The position numbers were made by a program, and so were the translations under genes. Shown here one piece after another: positions 41,370 through 52,859 of a stretch of DNA of 64,000 bases. The notes below the pieces were generated by a model. The model ran no database searches. It saw only the letters and a list, made by a program, of their open reading frames with translations, and had not been told where the DNA came from. Source of the stretch: Candidula unifasciata (taxonomy: Eukaryota; Mollusca; Gastropoda; Stylommatophora; Geomitridae); NCBI GenBank assembly GCA_905116865.2, contig CAJHNH020002552.1, forward strand, positions 1-64,000, given 5' to 3'. Positions within the stretch are counted from its first letter, which is position 1; each line of letters begins with the position of its first letter.

Positions 41370-41670
41370 TATGACATCTTAAAAGATCTCAACATCAAGG
41401 AAGATTGGCTAATAAACAGCATCCTTTCTCGAAAGCTGAAATATTTTGGTCATATCAAGCGCCACGATGGATTTGAAAAAAAATTATAGCAGAAGGCATG
41501 GTACCAGGAAGGAGGGGCAGAGCCGACCGACACGAAGATGGGCACAGGATATGGGTGACTCCTTGAATGTGAAAGTGCATGAGGCGGGAAAACTGGCGAG
41601 AGACCGAGTTTCTTTCAGGCAGACCGTGATGAGAGCGACGTTCTGCAAAGGACCTGCTACATGATGATGA
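41370..41670 (+). mobile_element. Non-LTR RT tail
   Basis: Encodes [22 protein letters not shown] and is then frameshifted at an A-run. Ends aaaggacctgctacatgatg. Same family as 14100-14505. Confidence 0.75.
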
Positions 41671-41864
41671 TGATGAGCCTGCCTTCTCCTGTTTCATCCA
41701 GCCAATCACCGGAGAGAAGAGAAGAAGAATCACCGAAGTGCAGTCTCCGCAATGACGGTTGGCTGAAATAGCTGTCCACAACTTTCTGCCACTGGAGGTT
41801 TGAGGTTTGAACAACGGATCAACATCATGGCACACGGGTAGTAACCCATAAGTGCTCTGTTTTT

Positions 41865-42005
41865 CTTCTAACTCAAGTCTGAGTCCGAAGAAGCTCAGCA
41901 CAGTGCACATGCTCTGTAGCACCGGTGAGGATCCTGAAATACTTAGTGTAGATTTTTAACTCCAAATTTTGCCTAGGCAGCGCCGTTAGGATACTCTTTT
42001 CTATT
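41865..42005 (-). repeat. Inverted partner of 37698-37850
   Basis: Reverse complement shares ttggagttaaaaatctac and gctgagcttcttcggactc with the copy near CHEK2 exon 1. Confidence 0.72.
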
Positions 42006-42159
42006 TCCAACTGCCAAGGTGAGATTTTTATGTGCGGAACAATGCACACGGGCGTCCGATCTCACTACCCAGAGACCTGGGGGAATTACTAGAAGTTCAA
42101 GTCCACGTGAAAAAATCCCAGCCCTTACTGGTGATTGAACCCGGAACCAGCACTGTGGT

Positions 42160-42332
42160 CAGAATCTCGCCGGCCGTCTTTACTTTCAGGGACTGCACCT
42201 GGTACCCACTCAAGGCTGGGTCGAAATGGGAGCCAAAGTCCTTTTTGGAAAAAGTCCGGCTCAACCAGTTAGCGAAGCCACGAACTTCTGATCCGCGGCG
42301 AGCGTCTAGCCGCTCGGCCACGGCGACTCCCT
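42160..42332 (-). mobile_element. SINE family A copy
   Basis: Ends ggcgagcgtctagccgctcg then gccacggcgactccc, the inverted tRNA-like head. Body truncated. Confidence 0.88.
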
Positions 42333-42599
42333 ATTAATGTATTAGGGCTTTTGGCTCTGCCTGTACGCACCTGTTTTGTTTTTAGGCATCTGATTTTTCA
42401 GCGCAACTAAAGTATCAGCACCCTTCCAAGACACTCTGTGATTAGTACCGTCACCGTTTTTTTTAAATCAGAAAACCTCTTGCACTTAGTTTCCTAGCAA
42501 GGGTATTCATCTTAAGGACAGGTTAAGCAGGTTGAATTTGATTATATCTGTTGGAAACAATGCTTTCACTCGGCCCTGACACAGATGATCCTATATGAG

Positions 42600-42810
42600 A
42601 TATGTCAAACGGGTCCAGAATCTTTTCTCTCCGGCTCCCTCTGCCCCCCCCCCCCCCCTGCCCGACTTTCCTACTGTCACGGTGTACTCTAGTTTTCTCC
42701 TTCTAATCACATGAGCAAAGAATGTAGATTGTCTCTTTCTGATGTTGTCAATCAGTTCTCTTCGTGAGTCAGTTTCTTTCAAGACATCCTTTTTTACTGT
42801 GTTTATCTGT
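42600..42810 (-). mobile_element. Non-LTR RT tail fragment
   Basis: Minus-strand frame R-E-L-I-D-N-I-R-K-R-Q-S-T-F-F-A-H-V, matching the RT C-terminal region at 46960-47020. Confidence 0.72.
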
Positions 42811-43045
42811 CCCATGTTATTGTCATCATTCGTCACTCATCTATGAAATTACATAATATTGGTGGCAAGGATATTGGTGAAAATCGTTCATTTAACTACT
42901 TTCCGGTACACTGAAACCAGTGTTCTTCAACCTGTCTTCATACACGGCCCACCAACAACAACAAAAAAAAGGGGGGGGGGGCGGGAGAATTGGTTCACTG
43001 CCCATTTGACAGCTAACCAAGCACAGAAACAACAGTTATGGTAAG

Positions 43046-43218
43046 TAAAGTAAAGATCCCTTTTCACGCCTTAGGCGCATCGGGTATATGGGAAGAGCGT
43101 CCCATATTTTACAGATCAATCGGCACTGGATGGGTAATATGGTCATCATTACACCGGCCGTCTTTACTTCCCCAGGACAGCCATCCTGGTACCCATTTTA
43201 GGCTGGGTCGACCTGCGA
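43046..43218 (-). mobile_element. SINE family A, head-less
   Basis: Inverted body with gcgtcccatattttacagat and caccggccgtctttacttcc. Confidence 0.8.
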
Positions 43219-43219
43219 C

Positions 43220-43765
43220 TGTTTAGCCCACACATTTCAGCTGACCGGAATTGCTACTTGGTCTATACTGAAAAATAATAGGAGAATAATAGGTCTAAAC
43301 AATTGTCAACGAGGGACCCACCTACTGATGAATGGTAGACTCGCTGCTGTGCATGTTCCCGCTTTGTTCTTCTTATTATTATTACTGAAGCCGGTCTGGT
43401 ATCGGCCTACCCCGTTATATGATTATGAAGAAATGTGCAGCCTACCTAAACTTGCCTGCGGCCCACCATTGTGTCCAGAGTTGAAGAACGGTGATTTCAA
43501 ATATAGGCCGCAAGCTGTATTGTCTGGACAAGATTTCATTACCTGTTCAACTGCGGTGGTCTAGATAATGTTTAACTGTCTTTGTCTATTGTTTTCCTGG
43601 CGATATTAAGCCCTGGCTACCTGGCGCCCTGTCTTGGTTTTTCTCCAGCATCTTAATTCTACAACAATGGTTTTCAGCCTGTAAAAGGTATGTTCGATGT
43701 TTTATATTCATCAGCCAACTAACACAGTCTCCATTTTAGATTCAGAATGCTTTTGGACTGATTTG
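43220..43765. other. Nothing recognised
   Basis: A 78-codon frame at 43328-43564 has no recognisable motif or splice context. I do not call it a gene. Confidence 0.4.
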
Positions 43766-43769
43766 GTCG

Positions 43770-43910
43770 GCGGCTGTGGCTCAAGCGTTGCGAACGAGCT
43801 TTGTAATGCAGGGTGCTGGGTTGGATCCCAGCTTCAGGCGATTTGGCAGCAGACCGCCTTGCGCTGGTTGCAATAATGGTATCGAGAGCCGACAGTTTAG
43901 TGATTTTGTA
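43770..43910 (+). mobile_element. SINE family B, 3'-truncated
   Basis: Head gcggctgtggctcaagcgtt then tgctgggttggatcccagct. Followed by a gatgatgat run. Confidence 0.78.
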
Positions 43911-44091
43911 GTTGCTGTTGATGACGATGGTGATAATGATGATGATGATGACAGAGGGAAGAAAGGGATTTGAGGTGTTAACTTATTTTTTTAAACAACT
44001 TGAAGCGATTTAAATAACATTAACCCCTTACTTACTGAAACAGATAGTTTATACGAATCCAGTGATAGAAACTAATGGTCTGTTTCCTCAT

Positions 44092-44305
44092 CCGCTTCAT
44101 CTTCTTCGTCTCCTTCTCCTCTTCCTTCTCCTCCCCTCCTCTCCTCCTCCTTCTCCTCCTTCTTCTTCTTCTTCTTCTTCTTCTTCTTCTTCTTCTTCTT
44201 CTTCTTCTTCTTCTTCTTCTTCTTCTTCTTCTTCTTCTTCTTCTTCATCATCATCATCATAATTCTCCGGCTCCTCCTCTTCCTTCCTCTTCTCCTCCTC
44301 CTGTT
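44092..44305. repeat. Pyrimidine tract, (CTT)n core
   Basis: CTC/CTT-rich flanks around about 30 CTT units. Poly-Ser, poly-Leu and poly-Lys frames here are artefacts of the microsatellite. Confidence 0.95.
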
Positions 44306-44554
44306 ATCTCTGAGTAAGGCATACGATCTCAAACACCTCACACAACTAATATTGTTAACTCAACAAAAGTAGCTAGTCTCATGACCACCAACCCTCATTC
44401 GTCGCCTCTTATGACATGCATGGTAGATTACATTGTTACTAATCGTGCTTCCTTTTAGCGCACCGCCAACAAACGAGAGAAACGGATTAACTACAAACTT
44501 ATAATTACTCAGTGATTAAAGGCATTTTTATCTTCTCTGGATTACCTATTACTG

Positions 44555-44820
44555 ATCGAGTAGCTGCTCCCCGAATGGTAGAGGACGTTGGACTTTAATG
44601 CCTGAGACCCAGGTTTAAATCTTCGGTAAGGTTTAGGGATTTTTTAATGGGATAGGCAACAATTAAACCATAATCTGCACAGTCTTTAGCGACAACACCG
44701 GAATGACGTCACATGATAGTCTAATATTGTTAAGGGTGAAAAGGATGCAGCCTTAAAACGAACCCACGACCTTCCGAGCGGGAGTCAAACGGCTTGACCA
44801 CTTCACCATGGAGATCCCCT
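44555..44820 (+). mobile_element. SINE family J relic
   Basis: A head with gtagctgctccccgaatggt and cccaggtttaaatcttcggt. A second, inverted tRNA-like end (cccacgaccttccgagcggg) occurs near 44765. A related end is at 35320-35395. Confidence 0.65.
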
Positions 44821-44824
44821 GGTA

Positions 44825-45455
44825 GACAGTAGTGTTTGTGTTAAGTTCAATGTCATATAATTACAAGTTTCAGCTGATGCGACATCTTTTGATTCTCGTC
44901 CTTCAGGTGTTAATCCTACAGAATCCTGGAAGAGAACAACTACTTATCAATCAAGGCCGTCTTCAAGTTCTAATACTTCCTGACAGTTTCCCGGCTTTCT
45001 GATGCTTTTAACTACCCCAAAACATCTAGAACTTGGTCTAACCTCAACCCACCTACGTCCTACGAGAGAGTGCAGCCTAGGTCCCACTACTGCATACAGC
45101 CTGTCTACGACCCCCTAAAATATTCGACTGTCTGTTTGGGGGGAGATATTGCTATAGAACCTGAAAACGACTTATTTCTGATTTAAGGATCTACATCACT
45201 GCACACCGCACATTTCCAGACATATTTTATAAGTTATATTTATCATTATTTATGATTTGTGTGGCCTTTTAGACTATCTAGCTCATCACCCCCGCCTGAT
45301 GTGGGCACTTATGCCCTTCCGTATCTTGGGATCTCCCACAGAATGTTTCAAGTCATATGCTGACAACTTTTTTTTTTTCATGTTAGAATAAACAGAACTG
45401 TCGAGAAAAATCATCTGTATCCGTCTTCTTCTATCTCTGCTTAATAAATCTTCCC
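44825..45455. other. Nothing recognised
   Basis: No supported feature. 45255-45440 keeps the occasional repeat motif but no coding signal. Confidence 0.4.
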
Positions 45456-45461
45456 TAATGT

Positions 45462-45680
45462 TCCAGAGTGCGCTGAGAACGCACTTCGTAATGTCAGGGT
45501 GCCAGGTTCGATCCCTGCTGCAGACGGTTTGTTCTGCTATGGTTTTGACCGTGGTACCGAGAGATGACCGTCCAGAGAGCAATGGCAAACTACTGGACGT
45601 AAATTTGCCTAGAAAAAAAAAACCACAACAGCCAGTAGGTGCTGTGGTTCTGCAACGTCCTGTAAAGGATACGCAACTAA
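45462..45680 (+). mobile_element. SINE family B copy
   Basis: Contains cgcacttcgtaatgtcaggg, ccaggttcgatccctgctgc, gagagcaatggcaaactact and cctgtaaaggatacgcaact. Confidence 0.85.
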
Positions 45681-45799
45681 TTGAGAATGTTCCAGAATGT
45701 TCTTCTCTTATCCAAATTTGATCAAATATTTTTGCTGTGATCAATTGCTTTGTGTGGCAAGTTCTTTCACATTTACATTCTACATTTCTTATGTCCGGT

Positions 45800-46140
45800 G
45801 TGGATCTTATACAAAGCATATTCATTCCCATCCTTTGCTACCAGTGTCAGACGTGGTCACTCACAATAAACCATAAAATAAAATTAGTAACTTTGGGAAT
45901 GATACATCCGAGAAGAGCTGCAGGAGTGATAAGAAGAAATAAAATAAAAAATGAGGTCATAAGAAAAAAGTCGACACAGAGCCAAGACTACATAGACAGC
46001 AAATTTGAGAGTTTGCCTGCGCAAAGAAAATACTTTGCGAAGGCATACCGTATAAGGTATATAAATTTAAACCGAATTTAAAAAAAAAACAGTACATGAA
46101 GCATAAACGATACCAAGAACAGGATGGAAAGATAACATCA
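45800..46140 (+). mobile_element. Non-LTR RT fragment
   Basis: Frame with I-F-I-P-I-L-C-Y-Q-C-Q-T-W-S-L-T and H-P-R-R-A-A-G-V, the RT region around the conserved Y-Q-C-Q-T-W. Truncated at both ends. Confidence 0.78.
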
Positions 46141-46711
46141 TATAAACTCTACAACAACGCAATGTGTTTGTGGTCGAGACAGCCATAAGAGCAAGACATA
46201 GAACCTTTTAATTTCCCCCGACACTTGAAGTGGTAAAAGAGGAAATGAAGAAGAAGAAGAAGATGACATGGTACAACCAAATAACGACTTAACCCACCAA
46301 GAGACGAAAACATTAATACAATCTGTTATCCAAGAATGGTGGCTGGATACACACACCAAATTCTCTTCCCAAGACTCGCTTCATCGCCTCTCTAGAGAGG
46401 AACAGTGTATTATATTAAGACTAAGGACTGGGCACAACAGACTTCGTCAACATATTTATTAGGGCTGTACCGAATATTCGCTTTGTATTCGCTTCGGGGC
46501 CGAATAGTGGACCTAATAACTATTCGGTATTCGGCCGAATAGTTGCGGTCAGGCCGAATACGAATAGTGGTTACCTACTCCCGTTTCTGCATACACTGTG
46601 ATGGACTGAAATAACTCTTTCATTAACACAATAGTTTCTGTTGCCTAAGTCTGTCGTAGCGGAGAAAACTGCGACACGGTTGCGTGGTACAAACTGCACA
46701 AAATGCCAACC

Positions 46712-46713
<2 letters not shown>

Positions 46714-46803
<90 letters not shown>
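46714..46803. repeat. (GT)n(GA)n(G)n compound microsatellite
   Basis: About 20 GT, 20 GA and 9 G in direct succession. Confidence 0.96.
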
Positions 46804-46804
<1 letters not shown>

Positions 46805-46844
46805 AGACATCATGCATTTTTAGTTCTTTCAGGGTGTCTTCGCC

Positions 46845-47210
46845 CAAATCAAATTTGAAGATATTGCTAACGAGAATATGAAGGTGGGTTTGAATTGCAT
46901 CGAACAAACGGTGGAGCGAACAATGGTTTTGAAAGAGGCGGGAGCCCGAAAACAACTAATCACTGACATCAGAAGGAGACCGTCGTCATTTTTCAGCCAT
47001 GTTATGAAAAGAGGGAAAATGGAACATTTGGTGACCACTGAAAAGATCTGTGGAAGGAGGGACAAAGGACGACAAAGAGAGAAGATTCTTGACAGTCTTG
47101 TTGCATGGCATGTAGGTGTGTCAGCACACGAACTGATACATGCTGCAGGAGATAGCAGATTGTGGATAGGCATGATCGCCTACACCACTCGGCAAGGCAC
47201 CTGCTGATGA
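46845..47210 (+). mobile_element. Non-LTR RT C-terminal fragment inside the hAT-like element
   Basis: Frame 46878-47207 with K-Q-L-I-T-D-I-R-R-R-P-S-S-F-F-S-H-V and G-R-R-D-K-G-R-Q-R-E-K-I-L-D-S, ending at a natural stop just before tgatgatgatg. Confidence 0.8.
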
Positions 47211-47744
47211 TGATGCACTATTCGTATTCGTATTCGGCCAAATAGTTGGTCCCACTATTCGTATTCGGCCGAATAGTGAAAATCACTATTCGGTACAGCC
47301 CTAATATGTATACATTTTTCGGTGTCGGAAACACGGAGACGTGTCCCTGCAGAATGGCACCCGAAAATGCTGAGCATGTGCTCCAACACTGTCAACTGTA
47401 TGCTGACAACAGAGACGCAATCTGGCCTATTCCAACCACAATTAGGACAAAACTGTATGGTACACGAGAGGATATGGACTGCACAATAGCTTTCATAAAG
47501 GCTACCTTTCACCTGATGTAAGTTTGAACACAATCCAAAATCAAATGAGATCATGACCAGAAAACGTCACCACAAATATAGCTGAAAGGAAAGTGAGCAG
47601 AAATGTGAGCGGACCTAGCTGAAAGTGGTCAACGAAAGAGAATTTGAATTTGATGTAAGTTTTCTGACAGAAGGATCGAAGAAGAAAAAGACGAAGAAGA
47701 AGAAGAAGAGGGTTGTGTTTATTGTACACGCAACTCGGGAGGTT

Positions 47745-47915
47745 GTGATAAAGTAGTGGTTAACCCCTCGGCTTACGGCACGAAGGTCTTTGGTTCGAAT
47801 CGGAATCGGAATCAAATTTTTTGATTTTCAAAATTGACGCAACTAAACATGGATACCAGGTAATGTCCAAAGAAATGAGGCGACCGGGGGATGCTGACCA
47901 CATCACACAAGGAGT
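47745..47915 (+). mobile_element. SINE related to family A with a different head
   Basis: Head gtagtggttaacccctcggc with aggtctttggttcgaatcgg, body ggataccaggtaatgtcc and gatgctgaccacatcacaca. Confidence 0.75.
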
Positions 47916-47919
47916 GTGT

Positions 47920-48900
47920 GTGTGTGTGTCGTTCAACCCTTCACTCCTTGCTTATTTTGAGGGAGAAAACATCTTCACGTTCAACTAGTATCCCCGAAGG
48001 GGAGCGTTTGGTTATAATTGTGACTAGATTTTCGCTCCACGTAAAGTGGCTTAGCATTGCAGGCCATGAAAAGGACTCTGGCAGTTTTGATGCGATCAAA
48101 GAAGGCAGACCCAAATATTGTTCCGACCGGCGACGATGTCGTCTACCGGTCAGTCAATGGGTGACAGTGTCGCCGATGACATAAGTAGTTCCAATGGGTC
48201 GTTAAAAATACGAGTTTGGCATCAGTTGCAAGCGGCATTAAATAAAAAAAGAAGCACTAATGAAAAATAAAATTGTCTATGTTGGTTATGCCATTAGTCA
48301 TGAAATGTACCAGCCTTGTTGAAGAAGAACATAGTGAACAAAACAAATAAAGGAAGAATACAGGAAACTACTAGTGTAAGATCAACCATCTAATGTCAAA
48401 AACAGAAAAGAACTGTCATTTCTGATCAAATATAAGGTAAGTCAGTTATGTAAATAATATGTTTTTAAAGACATTGAAACGGGTTGCTGCTTTTTAAAAA
48501 AATTAAAACAAATTGAAAATTTTGTATCTTTTGATGTGTTTTGGGTATCTTTTCAAACCCCAACCACGCCCTCCTCACTCGTCATCATCATTAGGTGCCT
48601 TGCCGACAGGCGTGAGCAATCCTCACTACCTAGTCAAAAAACAAAACAAATAATAGACGCCGGGCTCAGAACCCTTAAAGCCCACCCACCCTCTCCCGCG
48701 CAAACAATAAATGTTGAAGACTTGAGGACCTCAACTCCCCCTGCCCTTTCCAACCACCACCTCCTCGCCACCTTAAAAATTTTCTAGGCATATGATTAGG
48801 GTGGTGTGACGCGCTCAAGTCTTTGAGCACACCACCCGAAAGAAAACTGAAGTGAGCTGGGCGCCGCAGCCACTACCCAGTTATGCTGGGTGCTCAAAGG
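47920..48900. other. Nothing recognised
   Basis: No gene or element that I can support. A short TG run lies at 47912-47932. Confidence 0.4.
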
Positions 48901-48909
48901 GAGAAGGCG

Positions 48910-49128
48910 GGAAATGTAGTGGTTGCAGAATCAACCCCCGCAGCTCCTGGCTGTTGTGTGGTTTCTCTAGGGATATTTACGTCCAGTAGTTTGCCATTGC
49001 TTCTGGACAGTCGGTCCCCTGATACCACTATCGAAACCAACGCAAGGCGCATGGCCCGCAGCTGGGATCGAACCGGCATCCCGGCATTACGAAGCGTTCG
49101 CATCGACTTAGCCACAGAGCCGACAATG
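48910..49128 (-). mobile_element. SINE family B copy
   Basis: Inverted: aatcaacccccgcagctcct, agtttgccattgcttctgga, cagctgggatcgaaccggca, tggcttagtcg-type head end. A good full-length copy. Confidence 0.88.
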
Positions 49129-49199
49129 TAATGGTACGGTCATATAATCAGATCTAACAGCCTCGAAAAAACACACAATACTTCTTGAATGTTGAATTA

Positions 49200-49935
49200 G
49201 GAATCGACATCATAGCACTCGAGACACCCCTATTAGCGCTCTGTGCCCATCTTCAGCAGCAAGCGAAGAGTTCTAATTATATATCCGTCTCGACTTTTCC
49301 TCGAGTGTTGAGCGTCGGCCAGATACTCTGGTAACTCCCCGTATTGCCATTCTCCTCAGACTGTAATTATCTATGTGTGCCTCCACACTGTTCATTCGTT
49401 CCCAAACAAGCAACCTCTACTTTGTCACACATCAATTCATCACCAGGTGCTGCAGAACCGACACGTCTATCTGCCTGCGTGCTTCCCAACATACAGCATG
49501 AACTGGAGAAAATATCCAAAAGTTGCTAACGACCTCTGAAGTGATACTAGCCACTCTGCACGGAGCATGCCTGTCTTCACTTTTCTCAAGATGCTCTGTG
49601 AGACAGTTACATCTTAGACATGTGTGTACAGCTGATTCTCAAGGCAGCGGAAGGCAGCAGCGACTGCCTCCATCTTCATTCTCAAGCTAGACGTTGTGAT
49701 ATCATATGCCAGGCTCAAAAGCAATACTTCAAGGGCTCAGTAGAGGGAAAGGGAAAGGGGGCAAAAAGGCAAAACAAGCAATATCTGGATACATGAGGTG
49801 ACTGACTGGACAGGCCTTAGGCATGCAACCATGATGTTCATCTAATCCGACCGTCAAAGGTGGAGAGAGCTGATCAGACAGTTTACGGTACCTGGTAACG
49901 ACACAACGACATACAGTGTTACGTGATGATGATGG
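49200..49935. mobile_element. Retrotransposon tails (two fragments)
   Basis: 49200-49500 is an inverted RNase H-type tail like 5640-5800. 49700-49935 (plus) is an RT tail (agggctcagtagagggaaag, actgactggacaggccttag) like 11105-11335. Confidence 0.65.
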
Positions 49936-49939
49936 TGAT

Positions 49940-50520
49940 ATAAAATTAATGGGTTGGCTGACGTCTGCCGCAACCTTCTCCCCCATGTATTGATGTACTT
50001 GTCAGTTTGTCTTAGAAGCCTGCACGACTAGACCCAAGGAGAGTCACTGCAGCCCACTGAGGCTAAGTCATTAGCCAACCTGGCTAGGGTCTTTGGTTCG
50101 ATACTAAATAAAGTTTTTTCTTAAAAACCGCTAGAAACCTGAGCGACCCCCCCCCCCTCCCCTCCCTTTGCCCAGGTTTCAGCGCCTATGATCCCTCACA
50201 CAATGTGCAGTTTTGGAAAACACTTTCAGCCAGCGAGCAGTAAGTTTCTATACGCTCGTTTTACCTAGCAAAATAATTACAGGAGATGCCAGGACAAACA
50301 AAGATATAGTGCATATAGCAACCTCCTGGCAGTGGACTAAATTACACGGGAGCGCATTGATCGTCTGCAGTTGGCAGATGTTTTATTGTTGGCATTTCTA
50401 AACTGAGGAGTTTGTTTTGTGAAGTGGATTGAATCGATTAATGTAGACATTACCAGGGGTTCCCATCTTTGTACGTCTAGACACCTTTAACATAGTGTGC
50501 AAAGAAATAATTAAATCATG
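49940..50520. other. Nothing recognised
   Basis: Contains a C-run near 50148 and a weak tRNA-like tail near 50090. No supported gene. Confidence 0.4.
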
Positions 50521-50524
50521 TTTT

Positions 50525-50640
50525 CCCTATACATCGTGTGGGTTCTGGGGTTATCCTGGGATTGAAGAGGAGACGCATTAAGCCTGATAAGCATGTCGTA
50601 AAAGGCGACTAATTGGAAGTTTACTGAAATCGGATGTATT
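50525..50640 (+). mobile_element. SINE-like family C 5' fragment
   Basis: Begins cgtgtgggttctggggttat, continues agcatgtcgtaaaaggcgac, and breaks off before the body. Confidence 0.75.
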
Positions 50641-50649
50641 GGACATCGA

Positions 50650-51130
50650 GGCAGAACTGATAGAAAGCAAAAAGGCGTCAACGAAGAAGATATTTGGAAG
50701 GTAAGAAAAACATAGAAAGGAAAAGGCGTCTAAAATGAAGATATTTGGACGGTAAGAAAAACACAGAAAGCAAAAAGGCGTAAAATAAGAAGATATTTGG
50801 ACGGTAAGAAAAACACAGAAAGCAAAAAGGCGTCTAAAAAAGACGATATCTGGACGGTAAGAAAAACACAGAAAGTAAAAAGGCGTCTAAAAAAGAGGAT
50901 CTATGGACGGTAAGAAAAACACAGAAAGCAACAACAACAAAAAGTGTCTAAGAAGAAGACATTTGGTCGGTAAGTAAAACAAGAAAGTAAAAGGCGTCTA
51001 AGAAAAAGATATTCAGACGGTAGGGCACCGTATATAGAAAACAAAAACAAGTTTTAGGAGAAGATATATTGATGTAAAGAAGACAATAGAAAGACAAAAG
51101 TCGACTATGAAGAAGATATTCTAACGGTAA
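50650..51130. repeat. About 52-bp minisatellite (GGACGGTAAGAAAAACACAG)
   Basis: Eight to nine units combining ggacggtaagaaaaacacag with aaaggcgtctaaa and agatatttgg. Degenerates towards 51100. Confidence 0.88.
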
Positions 51131-51164
51131 AACCAACACTTGGGAGATGGATAGTAAAAGTCTC

Positions 51165-51390
51165 TTTTTCCCTTTGTATAGACCAATCGGCACTATGTGG
51201 GTGATGTGGTCAGCATTACGCCGGCCGTCTTTACTTCCCAGGACTGCACCTGGTACAGACTCAAGGCTGGGTCGACCTGGGAGTCACAGTCATTTTTGAA
51301 AAATGCCTAGCTCTGTCAGGACGCGAACCCACGACCTTCCGATCAGCAGGCAGGCGTCTAGCCTCCAACTCCACGGGGACTCCCCTTTTG
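51165..51390 (-). mobile_element. SINE family A copy
   Basis: Inverted body gtgatgtggtcagcattacg, then cccacgaccttccgatcagc and a degraded head. Confidence 0.86.
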
Positions 51391-51399
51391 AAATGGATG

Positions 51400-51840
51400 C
51401 CTGAGAGAAAACTACCAGTTTGGCCATCTCACGTGAGACTAAGATAAAATACAATGAGATCAAGTGTATCACTTGGCTCAGATAGCGTTTGGCGAATTTT
51501 AAATCTGTAAATTTTTTTTTAGTCATGACCTATGTTATTATTATGTTAATTTTCATACTATAGTCCTTGCACGCTTGGTTTAACCCGTTTCTGCGGTATG
51601 GGGGTGCATTTGGTCTGAAGTAGCAATTTGTGTTTGATCGTCCGTGAATAGAAGTAAGCACATTGTTGCTGTGTATGGTTAATCCCTGCAGCCAGACACG
51701 CCCATTGGCAGCACGGTATTGAAATGTGTTCGGCAGAACGCAACAGCTTCATCTTCTGCTTTATGTCTGTCAGAGATATCTAAGGGATCGGTATCTACAT
51801 CTTGGTACCTGTCTGCTCAATCATTTAGAGGCTGTATCTG
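51400..51840. other. Nothing recognised
   Basis: No supported feature. Confidence 0.4.
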
Positions 51841-51989
51841 GACGCAGAGATTCTGAACCACATGTGGGGGCTACACAACGGCCTGGGCTCAAATTTTTCA
51901 ACACTTGCCTAAACTTCTCCGAGCTCACCTGGAAAGTTTTGCCTGGGAAAGGGGGGGGGGGGGGATATAGGAGCCTGGTCAATGTACAG

Positions 51990-52170
51990 GATGAACGTCT
52001 CTACGAATGTGATTCACTCATATCAGGACCGTACAACTAGCGACCAACACCCGGGATCACCCAGACACAAGTTCCAGAAACCCAGTTCAATCGTTGGGTT
52101 ATATTACAACCGGAGTGTGGCCTTGATATAACGAATAGTTGCGTCCCATAATAAGACGGCATTCATCTAT
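51990..52170 (-). repeat. Family G repeat
   Basis: Shares aggaccgtacaactagcgac and cacaagttccagaaacccag with 9115-9215. Confidence 0.7.
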
Positions 52171-52360
52171 TTGAAGTCGGAGTGTATCAACCTGACAGGC
52201 GAGTAACCAACAATCTGTACGCAAAAAACTCATATTTGCAACACGGATGTGCACGCACAAATCATGTTCTGACACAAGACCAAAGACATTAAAGTGGCTG
52301 AAGAGAAAGGATTTCCCGCCGGTGTTTGCAGCCTGTGAATACGAAGAAGAAGAGGAGATG
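52155..52360 (+). mobile_element. SINE-like family C 3' part
   Basis: Contains aagtcggagtgtatcaacct and ggtgtttgcagcctgtgaat with a gaagaagaag tail. Confidence 0.78.
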
Positions 52361-52564
52361 TCGTCTCTACAGTAAAGGTTAAATGTAATGGGTCCCCAAG
52401 GCTTTTTGTCTCTGGCCCTGGTTGTGCACCTTCTGCTGTTCGTCCATCTCTTCCTGTTATCCTCTCTCTTCCTTTGCTGGCGTCCGGTAACTTGTATAAG
52501 TTACAATGTTCCCATGAGTTGTAGTGTGTGTGTTTTCTTTGGCGTCTGTGGCTTAGATAAACTA

Positions 52565-52845
52565 AAAGTAAAAGATCCTTTTCCCCGCCTTCCGGCATAT
52601 TGGGCACATGGGGCTAGACCTATAAATTATATACCAAGCGGCCCTTGGCGTAGTGATGCTGGCAGCATCATGCCGGTTGCCTTTGACTTCCCAGGACTGT
52701 ACCCGGTACCCACCCAAGGCTGGGTCCACCTGGGAGTCAAGGTCATTTTTGAAAAAGGTCCGGCCCTTGTTAGGACCCGAACCCACGACTTTTCGATCCA
52801 CAGGAGAGCGTCTATCCGCGAGACCATGGCGGCTGCTCTGTGGCC
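52565..52845 (-). mobile_element. SINE family A, full copy
   Basis: Inverted: cggcatattgggcacatggg, gtacccggtacccacccaag, cgaacccacgacttttcgat and a degraded head near 52815. Confidence 0.86.
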
Positions 52846-52859
52846 TAGATACGCCTCGT

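Larger units (their letters stand above)
46460..47303. mobile_element. hAT-like element carrying a retrotransposon fragment
   Basis: Ends TAGGGCTGTACCGAATA and its inverse, with 8-bp target duplications atatttat / atatgtat and subterminal repeats of cgaatagt and attcggccgaat. The inside holds a (GT)n(GA)n microsatellite and an RT tail but no transposase. Confidence 0.86.
46267..47519 (+). pseudogene. Retrotransposon C-terminal domain split by a hAT-like element
   Basis: 46267-46459 encodes L-R-T-G-H-N-R-L-R-Q-H-I-Y. 47304-47519 resumes with C-P-C-R-M-A-P-E-N-A-E-H-V-L-Q-H-C-Q-L-Y, the zinc-knuckle-like C-terminal signature of RNase H-bearing non-LTR elements. The interruption is exactly the element at 46460-47303. 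Confidence 0.82.

Noticed and set aside
44062..44341. Poly-Ser, poly-Leu and poly-Lys proteins
   Set aside because: They are frames of a CTT microsatellite.
45286..45831. A 181-residue minus-strand protein
   Set aside because: Runs antisense through SINE family B and an RT fragment. No conserved motif.
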